A stretch of 64,000 nt of DNA from Hoeflea sp. GTDB lineage: Bacteria > Pseudomonadota > Alphaproteobacteria > Rhizobiales > Rhizobiaceae. Made by a program: the position numbers and the translations under genes. The stretch is from NCBI RefSeq assembly GCF_002733955.1, contig NZ_NVXQ01000005.1, positions 1-64,000 of the forward strand, written 5' to 3'. A model generated the notes under the pieces. The model saw only the letters and a list, made by a program, of their open reading frames with translations. It was not told where the DNA came from and made no database searches. Positions 36,597-45,644 of the stretch are shown one piece after another. Position 1 is the first letter of the stretch, and each line of letters begins with the position of its first letter.

Positions 36597-37330
36597 TGCC
36601 AGTAAATGAGGATAGTCCACTGCCAGACGCAAAAAAGTCACGGGCCCCGCTCCTGCCGCTCGAGGATTTCCCCGGCTCGCTGTCGCAGAAGGTCCATGCC
36701 TCCCTGAAGCAGGCCATCCTGTCGCTGGCCTACCGGCCTGGCGAGTTGATGCAGAAATCCGAAATCTGCGCTAAACTCGGCGTCTCGCGGTCACCGGTCA
36801 GCGAAGCGATGGCGCGGCTGGCTGCCGAAGGGCTGGTCGAAATCGTGCCGCAGGCAGGCACCTATGTGACCCGGTTTTCGATGGCGGAAATCCGCGAAGG
36901 CGCCTTCCTGCGCGAGGCGCTGGAACTGGCGGCCGTAGAACTGGTGGCAGCCACGATCAGCGATGAGCAGCTGCTGCAGCTCAAGCGCAATCTGCGAATT
37001 CAGGAAGCGCTGATGCAGGACGGCGACACCGCAGGCTTTCACCAGATGGATGCGCAGATGCACGAGCTGATACTGTCATTTACCGGCTACCGGCGGCTGG
37101 CATCCCTGGCTGAAACAGCCTGGATCCACGTCAACCGGGCGCGTCATCTCAACCTGCCGATTCCAGGCCGGATGCAGACAACGCTTGCCGAGCACACGGC
37201 GATCATTTCCGCGATCGAGGCACGTGATCCGCAAGCCGCACGCGAGGCCACGAGGCATCACCTCAGGCAGTTGATTTTGTCGCTTGAACCGTTGCTCGTC
37301 GAGCGGCCGGATCTGTTCACAAGCGGATAG
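36596..37330 (+). CDS. GntR-family (FCD) regulator of the UxaA-type gene
   Basis: A 244-residue GntR/FadR-subfamily regulator. The winged helix (residues ~25-95) includes LKQAILSLAYRPGELMQKSE and LGVSRSPVSEAMARLAAEGL. The FCD effector domain has the metal-binding His residues (MDAQMHELILSFTGYRRL and EHTAIISAIEARD). It is divergent from the dehydratase gene and begins inside a palindrome, which suggests autoregulation. Confidence 0.9.
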   Translation: MPVNEDSPLPDAKKSRAPLLPLEDFPGSLSQKVHASLKQAILSLAYRPGELMQKSEICAKLGVSRSPVSEAMARLAAEGLVEIVPQAGTYVTRFSMAEIREGAFLREALELAAVELVAATISDEQLLQLKRNLRIQEALMQDGDTAGFHQMDAQMHELILSFTGYRRLASLAETAWIHVNRARHLNLPIPGRMQTTLAEHTAIISAIEARDPQAAREATRHHLRQLILSLEPLLVERPDLFTSG

Positions 37331-37362
37331 GGCACGATGCGCCGGATATGGCGACAGCGCGG

Positions 37363-38397
37363 TCAGGCATTGACCGGGGCGTCCTGCCGCATCAGGCCTT
37401 CGGCTTTCAACTCTGCCCAGAGCGCCGGCGGAATTTCCGCCGTGGCGGCAACCGCGTTGGCTTCCATCTCGGCCACGCCCTGCCCGCCCGGAATCACCGA
37501 GACAACAGCCGGATGGCGTAGCGGAAACTGGAAGGCGGCATCGACCATACGCACGGTATGGCGCTTGCAGACCGCCTCGATCCGGGTGACGCGGTCAAGT
37601 ATCTCCTGCGGCGCCGGGTCGTAATTGTAAAACGCGCCGGGCTTGGGACCGGTGGCCAGTATGCCGGAATTGTAGGGTCCGCCGATAATGATGCCGATGC
37701 CGCGCTTCTCGGCCAGCGGCAGAAACGTCTCCAGCGCCTCCTGTTCCAGCAGCGTGTAGCGTCCGGCCAGCAGGAACAGGTCGAAATCCCCGCGTTCGGT
37801 GAGCCACTGGCAGGACTGCCATTCGTTGACGCCGGCGCCGAAAGCCTTGATCACCCCCTGATCGCGCAAGGACATGAGCGCCTTGTAGCCACCGGCCATC
37901 AGCTCATCGAGCCTTGCGTCGCGCGCGGCTTCGCTGCCATGGGTGAACACGTCGAGATCGTGGGCATAGAGAATGTCGATACTGTCGACGCCGAGGCGCT
38001 CGAGCGAGAATTCCAGCGAGCGCATGACGCCGTCATAGCTGTAGTCATAGACTTCGACGCGCGCCGGAACATCGAAGAATTTCCCCTCGCCGGTGCGCTC
38101 CTCGCCGGGGCCGCAGCGGTGCAACAAGCGGCCGATCTTGGTCGAGAGCACGTAGTCGCCACGCGGCTTGCCGCGCAGAAACCGGTTGAGCCGGGTTTCG
38201 GCAAGCCCGAGCCCGTACAGCGGTGCGGTGTCGAAATAGCGGACGCCGAGATCCCAGGCCTTGGTCAGAACCGCGTGGGCATCATCATCGGAGATGGAGC
38301 GATAGAGATTTCCCAGGGGGGCCGTGCCGAAGCCGAGCTCGGTGAATGTCAGCCCGCCATTGCCGATCCTGTCCCAGTGCCGTTTCTTGAGCTGCAT
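37363..38397 (-). CDS. Aldo/keto reductase (L-fucose / pyridoxal 4-dehydrogenase type)
   Basis: A 344-residue AKR of the group that includes D-threo-aldose (L-fucose) 1-dehydrogenase and pyridoxal 4-dehydrogenase. The catalytic tetrad is visible: Asp and Tyr in RYFDTAPLYGLGLAE, Lys in STKIGR and His in YAHDLDV. The NAD-binding end is VVSVIPGGQGVAEM. The ATG at 38397 has GGGAGGA upstream. It is divergent from a FucU-type mutarotase gene, which supports an aldose substrate such as L-fucose or L-galactose. Confidence 0.85.
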   Translation of the reverse strand: MQLKKRHWDRIGNGGLTFTELGFGTAPLGNLYRSISDDDAHAVLTKAWDLGVRYFDTAPLYGLGLAETRLNRFLRGKPRGDYVLSTKIGRLLHRCGPGEERTGEGKFFDVPARVEVYDYSYDGVMRSLEFSLERLGVDSIDILYAHDLDVFTHGSEAARDARLDELMAGGYKALMSLRDQGVIKAFGAGVNEWQSCQWLTERGDFDLFLLAGRYTLLEQEALETFLPLAEKRGIGIIIGGPYNSGILATGPKPGAFYNYDPAPQEILDRVTRIEAVCKRHTVRMVDAAFQFPLRHPAVVSVIPGGQGVAEMEANAVAATAEIPPALWAELKAEGLMRQDAPVNA

Positions 38398-38428
38398 AAT
38401 GTCCTCCCGTGTCGAGGCCAAACTAACC

Positions 38429-38444
38429 GATCCTTTTTAGGATC
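38429..38444. promoter_or_regulatory. Palindrome in the AKR/fucU divergent promoter region
   Basis: GATCCT-TTTT-AGGATC is a perfect 16-bp dyad 32 bp upstream of the aldo/keto reductase ATG, in the shared region with the fucU-type gene. It could be an operator; no regulator gene is adjacent except the GntR gene 1.1 kb away, whose own palindrome differs. Confidence 0.4.
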
Positions 38445-38591
38445 ACACCCTCCGCAGCTTCTGTGGTGTCTTTTTCCAAGGAGATAATCCGGCACGAGGT
38501 CAATTAAGCTTGAAAGCCGGGCGGCCCGGCTGCAGGATCAGGCGAAAGCGCGCCGGCGAGAGAGCGGCGTGAGACCGAATGGGAGGACGAC

Positions 38592-39044
38592 ATGCTCAAG
38601 GGACTGGATCCGCGGCTGAATGCGGAAGTGCTGTACGCGCTTCGCGCCATGGGGCACGGCGACACGCTGATTATCGCCGACACGAATTTCCCTTCGGACA
38701 CCATTGCCCGGCAGACCGTGTTCGGCGAGTTGCTGCGGATGGACAACCTGACAGCCGCCGAGGCGGCCGAAGCGGTGCTCTCGGTGCTGCCGCTCGACAC
38801 CTTTGTCGACGATTTTGCAGGACGCATGGAAATCGTCGGCGACCCGGACGAGATTGCGCCGGTTCAGGCCGAAGTGCAGGCAGTGATCGACAAGGCCGAA
38901 GGCAAGCCGAGACAGATGGTCGGTGTCGAACGGTTCGCGTTCTATGACCTGGCCAAGCAGGCCTATGCGGTGATTCAGACCGGTGAACGGCGATTTTACG
39001 GCTGTTTCATGCTGCGCAAGGGCGTCATCCCGCCGGATGAGTGA
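38592..39044 (+). CDS. fucU: RbsD/FucU family sugar mutarotase
   Basis: A 150-residue FucU/RbsD protein that interconverts sugar anomers. The family start MLKGLDPRLNAEVLYALRAMG is intact, followed by GHGDTLIIADTNFP with the catalytic His and Asp, and the C-terminal RRFYGCFMLRKGVIPP. FucU prefers L-fucose, but relatives act on several 6-deoxy and other aldoses. It probably supplies the anomer used by the divergently encoded aldo/keto reductase. Confidence 0.88.
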   Translation: MLKGLDPRLNAEVLYALRAMGHGDTLIIADTNFPSDTIARQTVFGELLRMDNLTAAEAAEAVLSVLPLDTFVDDFAGRMEIVGDPDEIAPVQAEVQAVIDKAEGKPRQMVGVERFAFYDLAKQAYAVIQTGERRFYGCFMLRKGVIPPDE

Positions 39045-39053
39045 GGCAGAACC

Positions 39054-40463
39054 TCACTGCGCCCGGACATAAAGCAGGTATTTGCGGTTTTCCGCGACCG
39101 GCCTGACTGCGTCGCCAAAGCGGGTGGCAAATTCATCCTGCCGGTATTTGGGCACCAGCACCCCGTCACCGGGGGCAAGCCAAGTGCCAACATCATCCAG
39201 GGTCTTGAGCCGCGCGACCTTGCCTTGCGTGTAGAACTCGGCGGAATAACTGCGACCGCCGAGAATGCCCAGACGCCCGTCTCCGTCAAAAGCCTCGATC
39301 AGGGGGGCTTCAGACGGGATCGCCGACCGACCCAACCCGAGCAGGGCCACCACTGTCAGGCCCGTGGCCACGACGAGGACTTCCGCCACACCCAGATGCA
39401 GCCATTTCGGCTGAGCCGGTCCGATGCGCACCCACAACATGACCGAGAGCAGTGCGGCAGCCGGGACACCCGGCAACACATAGGTGACGAGTATGTTCGC
39501 CGCCGGTGTGAACAGGACCAGTGGCGCCAGTGCGAACATCAAGAGATAGATGTAGGCATGACGGTCCGCGGCCATGTCCACGGTTTCCGTCCTCGGCAGG
39601 CCCTTGCGCAAGCGCCACAGCAGCAGCGGCAGCAACGGGCTCCATGGCAGTGTGGCCAAGATCCAGAACAGCCAGATCATGCCCTTGGGATGAGCACGGC
39701 CGCTGCCGTAGAGATCGCCCGACCAGCCGGGCTGCAGGAAGCGCTGGATGTGCTCGCCGACAATGAAATAGTTGAGATAACCCGGCGTGGCGATTTCGGC
39801 TGCCAGATACCAGGGTATGACAAGCACCGCGACCAGCACGGTGCCGCCAAGCAGCGGCAGACGAAGCAGGTCCTTCCAGTTGCCACGCCAGAGCATGAAG
39901 GCCGTGATCGGCATCATGGAGAGAACCGTGGCAACCGGCCCCTTGGCCAGAAGCCCGATCGCCAGGCCGAGAAAAAACAACCAGCCCCAACGTCGGTCGC
40001 CCTGAAGGCCGCCATAAAACCCGGCCATGCAGGCGGTCACGCCAAGGGTCAGCGCCATGTCGGTCTGCACGAAGCCGAGCGCAACGAAAAACAGACCGGA
40101 GCTTGCCGTCAGCAGCACCGCGACACCCGCAGTCACGCGATCCGTCAGCGTGCGCGCCCAGAGCCACAGGATCACAAGCGTGGCCAGGGCCGACAGCAAA
40201 ATACCGAGCCGCGCGGCAAAGGGAGTTTCTCCGAAAATGGTAATACCGAGTGCCGACAGCCATGTGTGCAGCGGCGGCTTGGCCCAAAACGGTACGCCAT
40301 AATCAAACTGCGGGGTGATCCAGTTGCCGGTCTCCGCCATCTTGCGGGCAATCTCAGCGTAGCGCGCCTCGGTCGGGTCGGTCAGCGGCACCCAGATCAT
40401 CGCCGCCACACGGACGACAAGCAGGAGCAGCAAACCCCAGAGAATGGCACGGCTTTTGGTCAA
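39054..40463 (-). CDS. GT39-family (ArnT/LgmA-like) glycosyltransferase
   Basis: A 469-residue polytopic membrane transferase of the ArnT/PMT type. The periplasmic-loop signature DPTEARYAEIARKMAETGNW lies near residues 29-48, followed by FWAKPPLHTW and about 11 helices. Such enzymes move a sugar from undecaprenyl phosphate to lipid A or another acceptor in the periplasm. TTG at 40463 overlaps the stop of the deacetylase gene, which supports coupling. The downstream convergent gene is fucU. Confidence 0.88.
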   Translation of the reverse strand: MTKSRAILWGLLLLLVVRVAAMIWVPLTDPTEARYAEIARKMAETGNWITPQFDYGVPFWAKPPLHTWLSALGITIFGETPFAARLGILLSALATLVILWLWARTLTDRVTAGVAVLLTASSGLFFVALGFVQTDMALTLGVTACMAGFYGGLQGDRRWGWLFFLGLAIGLLAKGPVATVLSMMPITAFMLWRGNWKDLLRLPLLGGTVLVAVLVIPWYLAAEIATPGYLNYFIVGEHIQRFLQPGWSGDLYGSGRAHPKGMIWLFWILATLPWSPLLPLLLWRLRKGLPRTETVDMAADRHAYIYLLMFALAPLVLFTPAANILVTYVLPGVPAAALLSVMLWVRIGPAQPKWLHLGVAEVLVVATGLTVVALLGLGRSAIPSEAPLIEAFDGDGRLGILGGRSYSAEFYTQGKVARLKTLDDVGTWLAPGDGVLVPKYRQDEFATRFGDAVRPVAENRKYLLYVRAQ

Positions 40464-41215
40464 TCCACTGCCCCTTGAAGAAGGATTTTTGTTTCGCAGC
40501 TACGGCTTTGAGGCGCGTGGCCATCGCATTGCACCTCATCACCGGCGTCGCCCGGATGCAGCATTACCAAACAGCCCGGGCCTGCTGCCGACAACAGGCG
40601 GGGCAACCAGTGCCGGACACTGGCCGGATCGTCAAGTCGGAGGAACCCGGAGAAATCACTGTTCACCTGCCATCCGGCACGCCTGAACACCGCCCTGGCC
40701 CTTGCCGCCAGCGCCATGATCAGCACGCCCTTGGCCCCGCCGGCCCGCAGATTGCGCCAACGCCCGGCCCAGCTGGAAGGCAACGGAATCCGGATCCAGG
40801 TCTGCGAACCGGCTGGCAGGCGAGCGACGAGCGGGACGATTGCCGGGAAACAGTGGCAGTGCTGGTGGCCGTCATAATAGTCCGGAAGATGCCCGAAGAG
40901 GCTTGCGAATTCATCCGTCTGCCGAACAAGCGAATCCCGGATCGCTTCAAGCAGGTCCGAGCCCAGAAGAGGTCTGAGAAGCGTCGACAAAGGCCAGGCG
41001 GCAGACATTCCCGGCAGGGCCTGGGTCAGATTGAGGTGCAAGCCGATTTGGGTGCCGGATACGCGCGCTGCCTGCAGCCGGGCGATGTCGGCAGGGGCTA
41101 TAGCATGATTGACCATGACGGATGTGCCATCCAGCCGTCCCGCCTCGATCAGCGACAGGATGGCACTGTCGTGCTTGCGTCCGAGGCCGAAATCGTCAGC
41201 GATCAGCAACCTCAT
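40460..41215 (-). CDS. ChbG/HpnK/NaxD-type (YdjC) deacetylase
   Basis: A 251-residue YdjC-superfamily carbohydrate deacetylase. The N-terminal IADDFGLGRKHDSAILSLIE carries the Asp pair, GLHLNLTQALPG a metal His, and YYDGHQHCHCFPAI the other metal ligands. In Francisella (NaxD) and Bordetella (LgmC) a protein of this family deacetylates undecaprenyl-phosphate N-acetylhexosamine before transfer to lipid A. The neighbouring GT2 and GT39 genes fit that role. ATG 41215 overlaps the GT2 gene by 20 bp. Confidence 0.85.
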   Translation of the reverse strand: MRLLIADDFGLGRKHDSAILSLIEAGRLDGTSVMVNHAIAPADIARLQAARVSGTQIGLHLNLTQALPGMSAAWPLSTLLRPLLGSDLLEAIRDSLVRQTDEFASLFGHLPDYYDGHQHCHCFPAIVPLVARLPAGSQTWIRIPLPSSWAGRWRNLRAGGAKGVLIMALAARARAVFRRAGWQVNSDFSGFLRLDDPASVRHWLPRLLSAAGPGCLVMLHPGDAGDEVQCDGHAPQSRSCETKILLQGAVD

Positions 41216-42173
41216 CCCCCTTGCGCGTGATGTCTTCGGCCAGAATGTAGGAGGGCCGCTTCTTGGCTTCCTGCACCGACTTGCCGATATATTCGCCCAA
41301 CAGGCCAAGGAAGATCATCTGCATTCCGCCAAAGAATGCGATCAGCGTGAGCACCGAGGCGATGCCATTCGACACCCCGGTGAAGAACAGGGTTTCGATG
41401 ACGACAAACAGACCGTAGGCGGCGCTGAACATGGCGATGAAAATGCCGGCCATGGCCATCAAACGCAACGGCGTCGTGGTGAAGCTGGTAATGGCATCCA
41501 TGGTCATGGAGAACAAACGGAAGGCGCTGAAGCTGCTCTGGCCATGTTCGCGCATCGGCGGCTCCAGCGGCAAACCGGTCTGGCGGAAGCCGACCCAGCC
41601 ATAAAGCCCCTTCATGAAGCGATCACTTTCCGGGAGAGACCGCAACGCCTTCATGAAGCGGTGATTGATCAGACGGAAATCGCCGGCCCCGGGCGGAATC
41701 TGGTAGCGTATATTGCGGTTGATGACCCAGAAGAACAATCGCGACGCAGCCGCTTTGAGGTAACCTTCCGAATTGCGGCGGCTGGCCTTGTAGGCATAGA
41801 CGCTGTCGGCGCCATCGTTCAGCCAGATGCGCACGAATTCGGTTATCATCTCGGGCGGATGCTGCAGATCGGCGTCCATCAGAACCGCGGCATCGGCAGA
41901 CTGGGCGGCGTCAATGCCTGCGGACAGCGCGGCTTCCTTGCCGAAATTGCGCGAGAACTGCAGCAGGCGCACGGAGCGCGGCCCGAAATCATGAGCGCTC
42001 AGAACCGCAAAACTGTCATCGGTGCTGCCATCATCAACGAAAATGAAATCCACCGTGAGCTGGAATTCGCTAGACAGGCTGCCGGCGATCCGCTCCAGCC
42101 GCGCAAGCAGCTCGGGCAACACCTCGACCTCGTTGTAGACCGGAATGATAATGGACAGGTGTTTCCCGGTCAT
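41196..42173 (-). CDS. GT2 polyprenyl-phosphate glycosyltransferase (ArnC/GtrB/LgmB-like)
   Basis: A 325-residue GT2 enzyme. The catalytic domain starts LSIIIPVYNEVEVLPELLAR and has FVDDGSTDDSF and the DxD motif AAVLMDADLQHPP; two C-terminal helices anchor it. Enzymes of this type load a nucleotide sugar onto undecaprenyl phosphate on the cytoplasmic face. It starts in the GtrA stop codon (ATGA overlap) and ends inside the deacetylase gene. Confidence 0.92.
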   Translation of the reverse strand: MTGKHLSIIIPVYNEVEVLPELLARLERIAGSLSSEFQLTVDFIFVDDGSTDDSFAVLSAHDFGPRSVRLLQFSRNFGKEAALSAGIDAAQSADAAVLMDADLQHPPEMITEFVRIWLNDGADSVYAYKASRRNSEGYLKAAASRLFFWVINRNIRYQIPPGAGDFRLINHRFMKALRSLPESDRFMKGLYGWVGFRQTGLPLEPPMREHGQSSFSAFRLFSMTMDAITSFTTTPLRLMAMAGIFIAMFSAAYGLFVVIETLFFTGVSNGIASVLTLIAFFGGMQMIFLGLLGEYIGKSVQEAKKRPSYILAEDITRKGDEVADR

Positions 42174-42553
42174 GGCGACTTCTTTGCAAAAATGACTGCC
42201 GACGACATCACGAAATTGATGACCGAGACCAGTCCGATCGCCCCAAGCAATGCTATGGCCAGGGGCAATCCGGTGTAGAGAAAGGCTTTCAGCAGCACCG
42301 CCCTGAGAAAGAAGATCAGGGTGCTCCAGCCCATGAACATGACGTATCTCCGAAGCAAATCATCGTTGGCGTCATCAAAAGTAACCCGGCTGTGAAAGCG
42401 AAACACCACCGTGGCACTGACAATCATGGACAGCGCAAGCGCGAGGGCAGGATCGAGCCTCAGCCACTCGCTCAGACCGAGCGTGACACCATAGTCGATG
42501 ACAGTGCCGATGACAGAGCCACTGGCAAAAAGCGAGATTCTCCTGAGCATCAT
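42170..42553 (-). CDS. GtrA-family small membrane protein (lipid-linked sugar flippase candidate)
   Basis: A 127-residue protein with four helices of the GtrA/DPMS family (FASGSVIGTVIDYGVTLGLS; late GAIGLVSVINFVMSSAVIF). GtrA proteins are thought to flip undecaprenyl-phosphate sugars. ATG at 42553 gives the usual size and follows a GGAAGAA site. First gene of the four-gene glycan modification operon. Confidence 0.88.
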   Translation of the reverse strand: MMLRRISLFASGSVIGTVIDYGVTLGLSEWLRLDPALALALSMIVSATVVFRFHSRVTFDDANDDLLRRYVMFMGWSTLIFFLRAVLLKAFLYTGLPLAIALLGAIGLVSVINFVMSSAVIFAKKSP

Positions 42554-42769
42554 CCATTCTTCCGGTTCACAGCCGCCATAAAGGCGGCAAGCTGCTGCAG
42601 TGCCGGTATATGGGCTGCCGCCATTGACGGCAAGAGATGGAAGGGACAGCGCAACGGGATCAACCTGCGCTGACGGTTTGAAAGGCGCCACGACGCCGCC
42701 GTGAGCCTGCCTTCTGGCTCAGCGGCGGGTTGCGCCGTCAGAACAGAGAGCGGGCATGACGTTGCGGTT

Positions 42770-44317
42770 TCAGGCCTGCAGAAGCGCCTTGTAGCTATCG
42801 CGCAAAACGTTCTTCTGGACCTTGCCCATGGTGTTGCGCGGGAGCTCATCGAGCACGACGACCCGCTTGGGCTGCTTGAAGCGGGCGATCTTCGGCTTGA
42901 TGCTCTCCAGGATCACGGCCTCATCGAGCTTCGCACCGGGCTTGGGCACCAGCACGGCCACCACGCCCTCGCCGAAATCGGCATGCGGCACGCCAATGAC
43001 AGCGGATTCAAGCACGCCGTCTTCCTCGTCAAGCAGCAGTTCGAGTTCCTTGGGATAGATGTTGTAGCCGCCCGAGATGATCAGGTCCTTGGAACGGCCG
43101 ACGATCTGGACATAGCCGTCGGCATCGATGACCCCGACATCACCGGTGATGAAGAACCCGTCGTCGCGCAGTTCCTCCTTGGTCTTTTCGGGCATCTGCC
43201 AATAGCCAGAAAACACGTTTGGGCCCTTCACCTCGATGATCCCGATCTCGCCCTGCGGCAGCAATTGTCCGCTTTCCGCATCAACGATGCGCAGCTCGAC
43301 GCCGGGCAGTGGAAAGCCGACGGTGCCGGCGCGGCGCTCGCCATCATAGGGGTTTGAGGTGTTCATGTTGGTTTCTGTCATGCCGTAGCGCTCGAGAATG
43401 CGGTGGCCGGTGCGCTCTTCGAACTGGACATGGGTTTCGGCCAGCAGCGGCGCACTGCCCGACACGAACAGCCGCATGTGCTTGACCAGGTCGCCGGTAA
43501 AGGCGGGCTCATCTAGCAGCCGCGTGTAGAACGTCGGCACACCCATCAGCGCGGTGGCATCGGGAATATTGGCGATAATCGCCTCGGCACTGAAACCGGA
43601 GAGGAAGATCACCGACGAGCCTGCCACCAGCGTCACGTTGGTGGCAACGAACAGACCGTGGGTGTGGAAGATCGGCAATGCGTGCAGCAGCACGTCGTGG
43701 CTGGTGAAGCGCCAGACATCGACCAGCGTTTCAGCATTCGACAAAAGATTGGCGTGGCTCAGCATGGCGCCCTTGGAGCGGCCGGTGGTGCCGGATGTGT
43801 AGAGAATGGCTGCGAGATCATCTGCTGACCTGGCGACGGTTTCAAACGCTGTTGGTGCCGCAAGCCCTGCATCGGCGAGCGAACCGGCACTGGTGTCGTG
43901 ATTTTTCCAGACGCCCATGGTTTCAAGCCCGATCCCGAGCCTTGCGGTCAACGCTTCGTAGTCGCCGCGCTTTTTCGGATCGCAGACAAAGATGCGCGGG
44001 GTCGCGTTGTCGAGAAAATACTCGATCTCTGCCGGTGTGTAGCCGGTGTTGAGCGGCAGGAAAATTGCGCCAGCACGAACCACGGCGAGATAGAGCATGA
44101 TCGCTTCGATGGATTTGGGCACCTGCACGGCGACGCGGTCACCCGGCTTCACTCCAAGGCCTACCAGCACGTTGGCAAAACGGCCGGAAACATCCTCGAC
44201 ATCGCCGTAGGAATAGCGGCGGCCATCTTCGGGAAGCACCGCAAACACCGCATCCCGGCCCGCAGGCGTTTCCAGTTTATCGGCAAGCAGACCGTCAAAG
44301 AGATAGTTATCAGCCAT
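42770..44317 (-). CDS. matB: Malonyl-CoA synthetase
   Basis: Acyl-adenylate-forming enzyme that makes malonyl-CoA from malonate, CoA and ATP. The 515 residues carry the AMP-binding P-loop ILYTSGTTGRSKGAMLSH, the motif ERYGMTETNMNTSNPY, the hinge DLIISGGYNIYPKELE and the catalytic C-terminal lysine in PRNTMGKVQKNVLRD. The ATG at 44317 overlaps the matA stop. With matA and the TRAP genes it completes malonate uptake and conversion to acetyl-CoA. Confidence 0.93.
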   Translation of the reverse strand: MADNYLFDGLLADKLETPAGRDAVFAVLPEDGRRYSYGDVEDVSGRFANVLVGLGVKPGDRVAVQVPKSIEAIMLYLAVVRAGAIFLPLNTGYTPAEIEYFLDNATPRIFVCDPKKRGDYEALTARLGIGLETMGVWKNHDTSAGSLADAGLAAPTAFETVARSADDLAAILYTSGTTGRSKGAMLSHANLLSNAETLVDVWRFTSHDVLLHALPIFHTHGLFVATNVTLVAGSSVIFLSGFSAEAIIANIPDATALMGVPTFYTRLLDEPAFTGDLVKHMRLFVSGSAPLLAETHVQFEERTGHRILERYGMTETNMNTSNPYDGERRAGTVGFPLPGVELRIVDAESGQLLPQGEIGIIEVKGPNVFSGYWQMPEKTKEELRDDGFFITGDVGVIDADGYVQIVGRSKDLIISGGYNIYPKELELLLDEEDGVLESAVIGVPHADFGEGVVAVLVPKPGAKLDEAVILESIKPKIARFKQPKRVVVLDELPRNTMGKVQKNVLRDSYKALLQA

Positions 44318-45644
44318 TTTTTGTTTTCCTGCCATTGCTGTGTGTGGCCGCGGCATCGGCCAAAGTCCTGACTTCCCTGGACGCAAAGACCGTATGGTCT
44401 TCGGCGAATTTTTCGTGAAACTGGGCGATCTTCCTGAGATCATAGAGATAGTTGACCATCAAGCCGCAGGACTGTCGCACCCCGTTGACCGACAGGTCGG
44501 CACCCGCGTGGACATCATGCACCATCGCGCCATTGTTGAGATGAAAGCGCGCCACGGGATCAAGCGGCATTCCGCTGCGGCCTTTCTCTTCGATCAGGTA
44601 AAGAGCTGCCTGCCGGCGCAGCCACTGCGGCTGCTCTTCCAGGGTGCCAAGCTCGCCCGTTTCGACCGCCAGGTCGAGTGCCTCGGCGGTCTCCGAGGCC
44701 TCAGGCTGTTCGGCGAGCCTGCGCTGCAGCCAGCTGTTGAATCCCGGAATGGGCGACAGGGTGACGAAGGTGGTGATCGATTTCACCTCGGCCTGCAGGT
44801 CTTCGACCACCTGCTTGATCAGAGAATTGCCGAACGATACCCCGCGCAGGCCGGCCTGGCAGTTGGAGATGGAATAGAACACCGCCGTGTCGGCGCTTTC
44901 GGGACTGAGGATCTCGCGGTTTTCCGCCAGGATCGACTGCACCGAGTTCGGCACGCCCTTGACCAGCGCCACCTCGACGAAGATCAGCGGGTCGTCCGGC
45001 ATGGCGGGATGGAAGAAGGCGTAGCAGCGCCGGTCGGCGGGCTCGACCCGGCGGCGCAGATCATCCCAGTCATCAATGGCATGAACCGCTTCATACCTGA
45101 TGATCTTTTCGAGGATGTTGGCCGGGCTCTGCCAGTGGATCCGCCGCGGCACCAGGAAACCGCGGTTGAACCAGGAACCGAACAGGTGCTGGAAATCCAC
45201 ATCTGTGCGGCCGAAGGACGGATTGTCCCTGAGCCGCTTGAGCAGACGCGAGCGCATCTTGACCAGTTCGCCAGTGGCGCCGGGCACCCGGTTGATCCGC
45301 CGCAAGAGTTCCTGCCGCTTGGGTTCGGCGGCTTCCAGCAGGCCGGCGAAGTTCTCCGGTGTCCGATCAGCCTGGTAGGCCGTGGTCAGCGCTTGCAGCT
45401 TTTCCGTGTCGATGTCCATCTGCTCGGTGAGATAGTCAAAGAACGCGACTTCCGCTTCCGGCGTCAATTCACTGAAGCGCGATAGGATCTGTTGGCCCAT
45501 GTTGTGCGCGGCGCCCTCACTTGAACTTGCAATCAACGCTTCGCAAAGCTCCGTGATCGAGCGACCATCGCCCTTGACCCGGGCGAGGTTGGGACGCTCG
45601 AAAAGCGTCGAGAGCAGATCATAGAAGAAGCCCGAACGGTTCAA
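44310..45644 (-). CDS. matA: Malonyl-CoA decarboxylase
   Basis: Converts malonyl-CoA to acetyl-CoA and CO2. The 444 residues show the MCD core with FYSISNCQAGLRGVSFGNSL (acyl-binding, catalytic Ser region) and FHLNNGAMVHDVHAGADLSV near the C-terminus. The best start is TTG at 45644, overlapping the TRAP permease stop as TTGA, with GGGGCAGGG upstream; no ATG lies near the family N-terminus. It ends inside the matB start. Confidence 0.92.
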   Translation of the reverse strand: MNRSGFFYDLLSTLFERPNLARVKGDGRSITELCEALIASSSEGAAHNMGQQILSRFSELTPEAEVAFFDYLTEQMDIDTEKLQALTTAYQADRTPENFAGLLEAAEPKRQELLRRINRVPGATGELVKMRSRLLKRLRDNPSFGRTDVDFQHLFGSWFNRGFLVPRRIHWQSPANILEKIIRYEAVHAIDDWDDLRRRVEPADRRCYAFFHPAMPDDPLIFVEVALVKGVPNSVQSILAENREILSPESADTAVFYSISNCQAGLRGVSFGNSLIKQVVEDLQAEVKSITTFVTLSPIPGFNSWLQRRLAEQPEASETAEALDLAVETGELGTLEEQPQWLRRQAALYLIEEKGRSGMPLDPVARFHLNNGAMVHDVHAGADLSVNGVRQSCGLMVNYLYDLRKIAQFHEKFAEDHTVFASREVRTLADAAATHSNGRKTKNG

